Source of the DNA: Candidatus Moranbacteria bacterium RIFCSPHIGHO2_02_FULL_40_12b
Lineage (GTDB): Bacteria > Patescibacteriota > Minisyncoccia > Moranbacterales > 2-12-FULL-40-10
DNA: 34,936 bases
Direction of reading: 5' to 3'
Assembly (NCBI GenBank): GCA_001784725.1
Contig: MFRX01000009.1
Span: 72,425-107,360, forward strand
The stretch's first letter is position 1. Each line of letters opens with the position of its first letter. Positions 25,086 to 31,232 of the stretch are shown here, piece by piece. Position numbers and translations under genes: made by a program. The notes below the pieces were generated by a model, which saw only the letters and a program-made list of their open reading frames with translations, was not told the DNA's origin and did not search any database.

Positions 25086-25436
25086 TTATTTTTCTAAATT
25101 TTTCAACGATTCTTTTCTTGTTACTTCAGAAATATCCTGCTCTAACCTTTCAATTGCTGAAAGTAATTTGAATATCATTAAAAATATCAGCAGGAATGCT
25201 GTTAAGATTACCGCGTTTATATTTCCTTCTAATCCAACCAGTCCTGCTAATATATTTGTGGCTTGCGGAAAGATTGCAATGATCGACATCCCGCCCCATA
25301 CTGCGATTCTAATTATAAGTTTATAAAAAGTTTGCCCGCCTTTTCCTCGAATAAAATTTTTTATTCCCTGAAAAATCATTATCGAGGAAACAATTAGCAC
25401 GATAATCTGGTACAAATGAAATTTTAATTCCATCAT
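25086..25436 (-). CDS. DUF2304-like small membrane protein
   Basis: This 116-residue protein has three hydrophobic segments (about residues 8-24, 43-62 and 75-93) and a C-terminal charged helix LLSAIERLEQDISEVTRKES likely to form a coiled coil. Length, topology and the tail match DUF2304 proteins, which usually lie next to a DPM1-like glycosyltransferase. Here that gene is 10 bases upstream on the same strand. The pair probably acts together in making or flipping a polyprenyl-phosphate sugar. The start could be either of two adjacent ATG codons. The 79-base gap to the next gene holds nothing recognisable. Confidence 0.75.
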   Translation of the reverse strand: MMELKFHLYQIIVLIVSSIMIFQGIKNFIRGKGGQTFYKLIIRIAVWGGMSIIAIFPQATNILAGLVGLEGNINAVILTAFLLIFLMIFKLLSAIERLEQDISEVTRKESLKNLEK

Positions 25437-25446
25437 AGTATTATGA

Positions 25447-26142
25447 TTAATGTATTAATTTCCAAATCATTTTATACAGTGTTTTAAATCCGTTTATGAA
25501 ACCTTGTTTATGAATTTTGCCCATAGAGTATTCGGTATACCTAACTTTGATTGGCACTTCTTGATACTTTAACTTATAAAGATAAATTTCTCGCAGAACC
25601 TCGCTGTCGTATTCATAGCGGTCGCCTTTGGTATTAATTACATCGGCGGCTTTTATTGAATAAGCCCGAAAACCTGATTGACTGTCGGTAACATATAATC
25701 CAAACAAATACCAAGTAATTATGTTTCCAATTTTATTATGCAGTATTTTATGCCAAGGCATACCTTCTGGTTTATGTAGCCGGGAACCCAAAACCACATC
25801 TACTTGCCCGTTTAAAATCGGCCTTATTAGATTTGAAATATCAACCGGGTCATGCTGTCCGTCGCCGTCCATTGTAACAATAATTTCCGCTCCCAGCAAC
25901 TTGGCAGCTTCAATTCCGGTTTTCGTCGCCGCGCCCTTTCCACGGTTGATTTTATGCTTTAAGGCCGTGACGCCGCTTACATTTTTTATTTTTTCAAAAG
26001 CGTTGTCGGAACTCCCATCATCAACCGCGATTATATTGGAAAATCCAGCGCTTTTTATTTCATTAATCACATCATTAATTACTTTTTCTTCATTGTAAAA
26101 AGGCATCACTACAAATATTTTTTCAAAATTATCTTTTTCCAT
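25447..26142 (-). CDS. DPM1-like family 2 glycosyltransferase
   Basis: This 231-residue enzyme is of the dolichol/undecaprenyl-phosphate glycosyltransferase type, loading a sugar from a nucleotide donor onto a polyprenyl phosphate. IFVVMPFYNEEKVINDVINE opens the fold. VDDGSSDNAFEKI binds the nucleotide, HKINRGKGAATKTGI is the conserved glycine loop and VTMDGDGQHDP (about residues 90-100) holds the metal-binding acids. DSQSGFRAYS and the C-terminal VRYTEYSMGKIHKQGF are also typical. There are no membrane helices, as in soluble DPM1. It is the first gene of its operon, with a clear promoter at 26170-26198. Its product would feed the GT-C-like proteins. Confidence 0.9.
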   Translation of the reverse strand: MEKDNFEKIFVVMPFYNEEKVINDVINEIKSAGFSNIIAVDDGSSDNAFEKIKNVSGVTALKHKINRGKGAATKTGIEAAKLLGAEIIVTMDGDGQHDPVDISNLIRPILNGQVDVVLGSRLHKPEGMPWHKILHNKIGNIITWYLFGLYVTDSQSGFRAYSIKAADVINTKGDRYEYDSEVLREIYLYKLKYQEVPIKVRYTEYSMGKIHKQGFINGFKTLYKMIWKLIH

Positions 26143-26169
26143 ATACTAACTTTTTTTGCTTGTTTCTGT

Positions 26170-26198
26170 AGTATATAGAAATAATTTAGAAAAATCAA
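26170..26198 (-). promoter_or_regulatory. leftward sigma-70-type promoter of the GT2/DUF2304 operon
   Basis: On the minus strand TTGATT (26198-26193) is followed after 17 bases by TATACT (26175-26170). Transcription would begin near 26163, about 20 bases before the GT2 start. Confidence 0.6.
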
Positions 26199-26200
26199 CT

Positions 26201-26228
26201 TTGAAAATACGGGAAAATAATATATAAT
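26201..26228 (+). promoter_or_regulatory. rightward sigma-70-type promoter
   Basis: TTGAAA (26201-26206), a 16-base spacer and TATAAT (26223-26228) stand 36 bases before ATG 26265. Its -35 box lies only two bases from the -35 box of the leftward promoter. It now drives only the truncated GT2 remnant and whatever lies downstream. Confidence 0.6.
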
Positions 26229-26264
26229 TATTAACAAATAAAGATAATTAACACAATTATATTT

Positions 26265-26429
26265 ATGAAATTTAGAGAAATTCCAGTGGTTATCCCTTGT
26301 TTCAACGAAGGGAAGACCGTCTATCAGAACATCCTGAAAATTTACCAAAAATTATTTCTGATCCAGATTGGGAAATTCGTTCGGCAGTGTTTTTTAAAGA
26401 GCAGAATGTCGGAAAGTCCGACAAGTTAA
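26265..26429 (+). pseudogene. 5' remnant of a family 2 glycosyltransferase
   Basis: The reading frame from ATG 26265 starts exactly like a GT2 enzyme: KFREIPVVIPCFNEGKTVYQ, then NILKIYQKL. After about 29 codons it runs into sequence that is coding in another frame and stops at TAA 26427-26429 after 54 residues. The nucleotide- and metal-binding motifs of a GT2 are missing, so it cannot be active. It keeps its own strong promoter. The simplest reading is a deletion joining its 5' end to the 3' part of a second gene. Confidence 0.8.
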
Positions 26430-26599
26430 AAAGTTTATCAAGTGATAAAGTTGAAAGTGAAAAATTGCCTGTGATTGAATTTAAAAAAATAAATCCCACA
26501 AAGTATCGGGTACGAGTACATAATGTGAGCGGAAAATTCCCGTTGGTTTTTTCGGAGTCGTTTCATGACGGTTGGAAAGCATACTTGGCAAAGCCAAGT

Positions 26600-26655
26600 A
26601 ATTTTCAATTTTCAATTTCTAATTTCCAAACAAATTCCAATGATTTAATTTCCAA
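26600..26655 (+). repeat. AATTTTCAA-type low-complexity repeat within coding remnant
   Basis: The stretch alternates AATTT, TCAA and TTCCAA units and encodes NFQFSISNFQTNSNDLIS. It interrupts the conserved region after GWKAYLAK. Such strings are common as dispersed spacers in related genomes; here the frame stays open. Confidence 0.55.
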
Positions 26656-27053
26656 GTATAAGATTTTAGATGGCAATGAAGAAGACCAGGCATCAAAGGA
26701 TGAGTTAGGGGATTTTATTCAGAAGGGGTGGGTAGCTGATTTGGGCAATGGTAAAGAAAAAACTGTTGAGCATAAAAAATGGGAAGACAACAAGGAAAAG
26801 TTGGATTACGTGGAAAAATATAATATTGGTTTTATTTCCAAAAATTTTCAGGGGACGGTACAGAGTGATAATTTATCAAGCGGAAATATTTTTGAAACTT
26901 GGTTGCCTGCGAGCAAGATGAATGACCCCAAGAATAAATCAGGGATTTTTTCAGGGGCAGGTAAAGTAGTGGAGTTGACGGAGGAGGATCATCTGATGGC
27001 GAACGGGTACGCGAATAGTTGGGTAATTAATACGGAGGAAATTTGCAAGGGTA

Positions 27054-27080
27054 GATCCCTCGACTTCGCTCGGGATGACA
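27054..27080 (+). repeat. short hairpin repeat within coding remnant
   Basis: GATCCCTCGACTTCGCTCGG plus ATGACA forms an imperfect hairpin (ATCCC pairs with GGGAT). It reads GRSLDFARDDT in frame, unlike the surrounding conserved sequence. It resembles dispersed palindromic units seen in many bacterial genomes. Confidence 0.6.
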
Positions 27081-27268
27081 CATATTGCGTCAAAAATGAG
27101 GATGGATCGTATGATATGGAATTAGTGGTGGAATTTTGGCCCCAGCGATTATTTTACTTAGGATTAGGAATTTCTGGCGTGACTTTATTAGGTTGTCTAG
27201 TATATTTGGCATATGACTGGAAAAAAATAAAAAAAAATGTTATTTTGAATAATGAATGATTTAAGAAT

Positions 27269-27532
27269 ATGAATTTCAATGAATTTATAAAATTTGCTAA
27301 GAAAAATGTCCGCTATATCATCGCTGCGGCGGTTTTTTTGCTGGCGATTTTTTACAGCCAGCTTATTCCGGAGGTTCCCAAAATCAAGAAGAATAAATTT
27401 GTTTCCTACCAGTCCGGATGGAAAAACGAAAAAGCGGAGGAATTTGCCATCTACGCGTATTATTTTCTGGCTATGGCGGTTTTTATGGGGATATATGAAA
27501 TCAGAAAAGATAGTGATAGTTCAAAGTTATAA
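27269..27532 (+). CDS. small two-helix membrane protein of unknown function
   Basis: This 87-residue protein has two hydrophobic segments (YIIAAAVFLLAIFYSQLIP, about residues 16-34, and IYAYYFLAMAVFMGIY, about 62-77) joined by a charged loop rich in lysine (KIKKNKFVSYQSGWKNEKAE). No family was recognised. It starts nine bases after the remnant membrane glycosyltransferase and may have been its partner. A 76-base AT-rich gap then leads to ugd. A second overlapping frame in the same region lacks these features and is taken as a shadow. Confidence 0.55.
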   Translation: MNFNEFIKFAKKNVRYIIAAAVFLLAIFYSQLIPEVPKIKKNKFVSYQSGWKNEKAEEFAIYAYYFLAMAVFMGIYEIRKDSDSSKL

Positions 27533-27594
27533 AGTTGTAAAGTAGAAAATAAGATAATAAAAAATAACAAAAGCAGTTTTTTAACAAAAAATTT

Positions 27595-27601
27595 AAGGAG
27601 G
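27595..27601 (+). promoter_or_regulatory. consensus Shine-Dalgarno site of ugd
   Basis: AAGGAGG stands seven bases before ATG 27609, the ideal spacing. Almost no other gene in the window has such a site, so ugd is probably translated at a high rate. Confidence 0.8.
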
Positions 27602-27608
27602 TAAGAAA

Positions 27609-28916
27609 ATGAACATTTGCGTTATTGGAACGGGATATGTCGGGCTTATTACGGGCGCGTGTTTCGCGGAATTCGGGGTGAATGTCGTTTGTATTGATAA
27701 GGACGAGAAAAAAATTAGCCAGCTCAAAAAAGGGATAGTGCCGTTTTATGAGCCGGGAGCGGAAGAACTCCTGCAAAGAAATCTCAAAGCGAATAGGATA
27801 ATATTCACCACTAATGTCGCGGACGCGGTGAAAAATTCACTGGTGATTTTTATCGCCGTCGGCACGCCTCCGCGAGGAGACGGTTCGGCGGATATGAGTT
27901 ATGTAGAAGAAGTGGCAAAGGAAATTGGGAAGCACAGCGACGGCTATAAAGTCGTTGTGACGAAAAGCACAGTTCCGGTGGGAACCGGAGAAAGAATAAA
28001 ACAGATAATCTCCAAAAACCTGAAAAGTAAAGTAAAGTTTGACGTGGTGTCCAATCCGGAATTCCTGCGCGAGGGCTCGGCGGTGGAGGATTTTATGAGA
28101 CCAAATCGGGTGGTTATCGGAGCGGAAAATAAACAGGCGATAGCCATTCTTAAGGATCTTTACCGGCCTCTGTATCTCATTGAAACGCCATTTGTCATTA
28201 CAAATGTGAAAACCGCGGAACTCATTAAATACGCGTCTAACGCGTTTCTGGCTGTAAAGATTTCCTATATCAATGAAATAGCTAATCTTTGCGAGGCGCT
28301 TGGAGTCGATGTGCAGGTGGTGGCGAAAGCGATGGGACTAGATCAGCGAATCGGCCCGAAATTCTTGCATGCTGGTCCGGGATACGGAGGATCATGTTTT
28401 CCCAAAGACACTAACGCGCTGGCCAAAATAAGCCGGGGAAATAACATACTGCTAAACCTCGTGGAAGCGGCTATAAAGACGAATAGAAATCAGAAACAAA
28501 GAATGGTGGATAAGATAATGGCTGGTACCAAAGGAGTGAGAGGGAAAACGATTGCTATCCTGGGACTCTCGTTTAAACCCAATACCAATGACATTCGGGA
28601 ATCACCAGCCATGGAAATTGCTCAAGATTATCTAAGTTTTAAATTAGGCGCCAAGATTAGGGCTTATGACCCGGAAGCAATGCAAGACGCAAGAAAAGTA
28701 ATGCCAAAGGCGATCTACTGCAAAGACGCCTACGACGCGGTCAAAGGCGCGGACGCGCTGGTAATTGCCACTGAATGGAACCAGTTCCGGAATCTTGATC
28801 TGGCAAGGTTGAAGAAATTAATGAAGGGTAAGTTTTTCTTCGATCTCCGCAATATCTATGACCCGAAAAAAGCGAGAGAAGCCGGATTTGAATATTATTC
28901 AACCGGTCGAGTATAA
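27609..28916 (+). CDS. ugd: UDP-glucose 6-dehydrogenase
   Basis: This 435-residue enzyme oxidises UDP-glucose to UDP-glucuronate with two NAD+. The N-terminus CVIGTGYVGLITGACFAEFG is the NAD site. PFYEPGAEELL, TKSTVPVGTGERI and NPEFLREGSAVEDFMRPNRV are strict family motifs. The catalytic cysteine lies in GPGYGGSCFPKDTNAL (about residue 260). GLSFKPNTNDIRESPA and the C-terminal ATEWNQFRNLD complete it. Length is normal. The gene has a perfect Shine-Dalgarno site and a strong terminator, and a higher G+C than the glycan genes. It supplies the UDP-GlcA epimerase at 4158. Confidence 0.96.
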   Translation: MNICVIGTGYVGLITGACFAEFGVNVVCIDKDEKKISQLKKGIVPFYEPGAEELLQRNLKANRIIFTTNVADAVKNSLVIFIAVGTPPRGDGSADMSYVEEVAKEIGKHSDGYKVVVTKSTVPVGTGERIKQIISKNLKSKVKFDVVSNPEFLREGSAVEDFMRPNRVVIGAENKQAIAILKDLYRPLYLIETPFVITNVKTAELIKYASNAFLAVKISYINEIANLCEALGVDVQVVAKAMGLDQRIGPKFLHAGPGYGGSCFPKDTNALAKISRGNNILLNLVEAAIKTNRNQKQRMVDKIMAGTKGVRGKTIAILGLSFKPNTNDIRESPAMEIAQDYLSFKLGAKIRAYDPEAMQDARKVMPKAIYCKDAYDAVKGADALVIATEWNQFRNLDLARLKKLMKGKFFFDLRNIYDPKKAREAGFEYYSTGRV

Positions 28917-28923
28917 AAACTAG

Positions 28924-28956
28924 AAATCCAAGCGGGATTCCGCTTGGATTTTTTTA
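28924..28956 (+). terminator. Rho-independent terminator after ugd
   Basis: An 11-base-pair perfect stem (AATCCAAGCGG / CCGCTTGGATT, 28925-28950) with a GATT loop is followed by a T run. It lies eight bases after the ugd stop and closes the plus-strand part of the glycan locus. Confidence 0.92.
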
Positions 28957-28989
28957 TTACAAGAATAAAAACAGATATACATCTAGAAC

Positions 28990-29062
28990 TTACGCGTTTA
29001 GTTTAGACATCCGATATCTTGCGACCATAGCGACCGAAAGACATCGGATGTCTTCCGCGTAA
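28990..29062. repeat. nested inverted repeat built from two near-palindromes
   Basis: Outer arms TTACGCG (28990-28996) and CGCGTAA (29056-29062) enclose inner arms GACATCCGAT (29006-29015) and ATCGGATGTC (29043-29052). Each inner arm is part of a 17-base near-palindrome with a single central base; the right one (29038-29054) is perfect. The core contains GCGACCATAGCGACCGAA. It lies between ugd and the convergent 170-residue gene. Confidence 0.75.
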
Positions 29063-29072
29063 ATCCCTGATG

Positions 29073-29585
29073 TTATTCTTTTCCATTTAATATTTCTTCC
29101 GTCACCCGGTTTTTGCAGGATTTTTTAATTCCTAAATCCCCAATCTGCTCGCAAATTTTAAAGTCCTTTTCGGAAATTGCCAAGTCCTTCAGGCAATAAT
29201 CTTTTTCCAGTCCCTCCAATTCGCCGCACGAACCGGCTGCTTTTTTTGCCGTAAAACCGCAAATTTCCCGGCAGTATTCCAGCTCGTCAGCGTCGCTTTT
29301 AAAATTTTCGCATTTGTTATCACAGTCGTTTTTGGTAATTTCCAAAAATTCTTCTTCCTCAATGGGTTCTTTGTTTTTTTCTTCTTCTTTCCCGACGGCA
29401 TCGCTAGCGCTTTCCGTATTATCTATTTTTTGCGGTTCTTCGTTCGGTTTGGGAATAGAGGATTCGGATTTTTTCGGTTCCGGTTTGGATAGATAACGTT
29501 TTTTTACGATTGGATAAGCGTAATAAACCAGTCCGGCGGCTGCCAGCGCGTAAATCAATAAAATTATTTTGGATTTTCTAAGCAT
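29073..29585 (-). CDS. membrane-anchored Cys-rich protein of unknown function
   Basis: This 170-residue protein has an N-terminal anchor (IILLIYALAAAGLVYYAYPI), a Pro/Glu/Lys-rich linker (residues about 35-78), and a C-terminal domain with eight cysteines. The cysteines come in CDNKC and YCREIC-type spacings, ending LKDLAISEKDFKICEQIGDL and SC. The exported cysteines probably form disulphides. The Lys-Asp-x-C and A-x-x-x-x-D-x-x-x-C rhythm resembles short Cys repeats seen in surface proteins of related bacteria. No enzymatic motif was seen. It follows the SpoIID-like gene on the same strand, separated by a 56-bp palindromic repeat. Its role is probably in the cell envelope. Confidence 0.65.
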   Translation of the reverse strand: MLRKSKIILLIYALAAAGLVYYAYPIVKKRYLSKPEPKKSESSIPKPNEEPQKIDNTESASDAVGKEEEKNKEPIEEEEFLEITKNDCDNKCENFKSDADELEYCREICGFTAKKAAGSCGELEGLEKDYCLKDLAISEKDFKICEQIGDLGIKKSCKNRVTEEILNGKE

Positions 29586-29612
29586 ATTTTTTATCTTTTT
29601 TACTTATTACCC

Positions 29613-29668
29613 AAGGTTCAACCTTGAGGAATTTCCCGGCTTGCCGGGAAAGGAAAAGGTTGAACCTT
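29613..29668. repeat. 56-bp palindromic repeat, intergenic copy
   Basis: Ends AAGGTTCAACCTT and AAGGTTGAACCTT are inverted copies of one 13-base near-palindrome. The core TTTCCCGGCTTGCCGGGAAA forms a second hairpin. The reverse complement matches the pheT copy (34797-34852) at 53 of 56 positions. It may also serve as a terminator for the SpoIID-like gene. Confidence 0.9.
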
Positions 29669-29690
29669 GAAAAAAATTAAAAATTTATTT

Positions 29691-31172
29691 CTAATACGCT
29701 TGGTGGAGATTGATGTTGTAAAAATAATAACCTAAAATATCATCCCAATCCCAGCCGTAATTAGTCGCCAGGTTAAGCGAGCCGTTGGCGATGAGCCCCA
29801 CCATATGATTTCCTTCATTTTCCAAGGTCGCAGTGCTTTTAGTCGCGTGCTTTCCGTATGGATCGTCAACGGAGCGGCACCAAGGATACGCGGTTGAGCC
29901 CCAGCGTTCTTCAAAGCTCCGGGTTCTCCCGTCGCTCCAGGAAGAATAGGGCGTAAGCGCGATTTCATTTGTGCTTCCGTTCAGATACATCACGATTTTT
30001 CCGCGCGTATCTTCAGCGGCGGTTTTGATATTGGTGTGCGCTGTTTCCCAGTCATAGCCGTAATACAGCTGGGAAGAAGTGGTGGCGGTAACCTTGAAGC
30101 CCTGCGCCGCGTATTTGGTGCTGAATTTTATTTTCCAGTATCCGTATGTCCTGAATGCCGTTACCATAGTGCGATTGTGGTCAGCGTCGCCCGTTCCGGT
30201 GATTTCGCCCATCCCCCAGATGTATTGCTCAAGAGGCAGTGTGTTAATGACCCAAATGCGATCATCGCTGGAACTAGAAGCGTCATAAAATGAAAGGCCT
30301 ATTGTTCCGCGATATTGGTCGTAAGAAGATCCCGGATTATTGATGTCAAAAATCAAATCGCTATTGTCGCCGTCAACCGCGTCAAAAGAGACAATGTTGG
30401 TGAAATTGGTTGCAGTTAGGGATTCGTAGGCCTGCAGTACACTGTCGGAGATGTATTTAACTTTCGTGTATGTCGCAGCCGGAATCTGCGCGATTATATT
30501 CCCATTATTGTCTTTGATATTGTAATCCTTATTGGCTTTTATCCTGAAGTAGCTGTCCTGAAGGTCGTTTTTGGTATAACCAAGAATGCCAACGGTAATA
30601 TTTGGTCCGTTTGCGCCGCCTCCCAGGTCAGCTTCTCCGATATTGGCGGCAATGGCGGCCTGGGCGGCCACATAGCGGTCATAGCCGGCCTTATTTTCAT
30701 CGGTGCCGTAGTTTTTGTAGTCGTTATATCTGTCTTTGTCGTATTTTTTATACTTTGAATACTTGCCGTATTTTTTGTAGGGAATAACGTATTTTTTATA
30801 TTTGCCGTATTTTTTGTATTCCGTCTCATAAATCCCATATTGGCGGTATTGGGTGGGATTTTTTTTGTAAAGCCGATATTTATCATATTTGTCTTTGTAT
30901 TCCGCCTTTTCTTTTGGGTCATCAAATCCGTATTTATCCTTGTTTTTCTTATATTTCTGGTATTTGTCGTATTTTTTCTTTTTCTCATATTTTTTGTATA
31001 AGCTGTATTTTTGAAAGGCAGTGTAATCATCCTGAAGAGTAGTTGTATCTTCAGCTTCGGCATTTCGAACAAAACTAATCCTTTCTCCTATTTGAAAAAG
31101 GCCTAATAAGAAAATCATCAATAAAATTCCGGTAATAGCGGTTTTTTTGATATTTTTTTTGTTTTTGATCAT
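29691..31172 (-). CDS. SpoIID/LytB-like protein with Tyr/Lys-rich repeat
   Basis: This 493-residue exported protein has a signal segment (residues about 11-28) and a likely cleavage site AEA-ED near 38-42. A Tyr/Lys-rich low-complexity region spans residues 50-167. From about 190 to the end is a SpoIID-type domain, which in sporulating bacteria cuts the glycan chains of peptidoglycan. Key parts are LPLEQYIWGMGEITG with the candidate catalytic Glu323, TMVTAFRTYGYWKIKF (usual A-x-R-TY), the YSSWSDGRTRSFEERWG stretch (usual S-GG-T) and CRSVDDPYG. Some norms are changed: GMGEI replaces a GEMP-like motif, and SDGRT replaces SGGRT. A 12-bp hairpin sits just before its ATG. It probably remodels the cell wall. 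Confidence 0.85.
   Translation of the reverse strand: MIKNKKNIKKTAITGILLMIFLLGLFQIGERISFVRNAEAEDTTTLQDDYTAFQKYSLYKKYEKKKKYDKYQKYKKNKDKYGFDDPKEKAEYKDKYDKYRLYKKNPTQYRQYGIYETEYKKYGKYKKYVIPYKKYGKYSKYKKYDKDRYNDYKNYGTDENKAGYDRYVAAQAAIAANIGEADLGGGANGPNITVGILGYTKNDLQDSYFRIKANKDYNIKDNNGNIIAQIPAATYTKVKYISDSVLQAYESLTATNFTNIVSFDAVDGDNSDLIFDINNPGSSYDQYRGTIGLSFYDASSSSDDRIWVINTLPLEQYIWGMGEITGTGDADHNRTMVTAFRTYGYWKIKFSTKYAAQGFKVTATTSSQLYYGYDWETAHTNIKTAAEDTRGKIVMYLNGSTNEIALTPYSSWSDGRTRSFEERWGSTAYPWCRSVDDPYGKHATKSTATLENEGNHMVGLIANGSLNLATNYGWDWDDILGYYFYNINLHQAY
30672..31025 (-). repeat. Tyr/Lys-rich coding repeat region
   Basis: About 118 codons (residues 50-167 of the SpoIID-like protein) contain about 29 tyrosines, spaced mostly three residues apart and set in lysine, such as KYGKYKKY and KKYGKYSKYKKY. 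The DNA is correspondingly repetitive, which explains long shadow frames on this stretch. Confidence 0.9.
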
Positions 31173-31175
31173 ATA

Positions 31176-31204
31176 AAAACTGCTATCCTAATGATAGCAG
31201 TTTT
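31176..31204 (-). terminator. 12-bp hairpin with T run between two minus-strand genes
   Basis: AAAACTGCTATC pairs perfectly with GATAGCAGTTTT around a five-base loop. On the minus strand it ends in a T run, as expected for a terminator of the secreted-protein gene (31233-32264). It ends only three bases before the ATG of the SpoIID-like gene, so it may instead regulate that gene. Confidence 0.7.
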
Positions 31205-31232
31205 GGGATTATCTCTCAAATCAGACATAAAA

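Larger units (their letters stand above)
26336..27259 (+). pseudogene. 3' remnant of a large membrane glycosyltransferase
   Basis: This frame encodes about 307 residues. It looks like the outer domain and last membrane helix of a GT-C/YfhO-like protein: KIISDPDWEIRSAVFF, VSGKFPLVFSESFHDGWKAY, NGYANSWVINTEE, and a final helix WPQRLFYLGLGISGVTLLGC followed by YDWKKIKK. All upstream membrane helices are missing. No credible start exists; a TTG at 26297 would read through the neighbouring GT2 sequence in the wrong frame. Two repeat insertions lie within it (26600-26655 and 27054-27080), both keeping the frame open. It may still be cotranscribed with ugd but is unlikely to be translated. Confidence 0.75.

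Noticed and set aside
26297..26335. TTG start for the membrane glycosyltransferase remnant
   Set aside because: The first dozen residues are out-of-frame GT2 sequence, so this is not a natural N-terminus.
27294..27545. 83-codon frame overlapping the small membrane protein
   Set aside because: It is Arg/Phe-rich with no coherent membrane pattern; the frame at 27269 has two clear helices and better spacing.
30672..31025. CRISPR-like periodic DNA
   Set aside because: The periodicity is codon-scale and encodes the Tyr/Lys ladder; there are no repeat-spacer units.
30539..31072. 177-codon frame rich in Thr, Asn and Lys on the minus strand
   Set aside because: It is the shifted reading of the Tyr/Lys codon repeat in the SpoIID-like gene.
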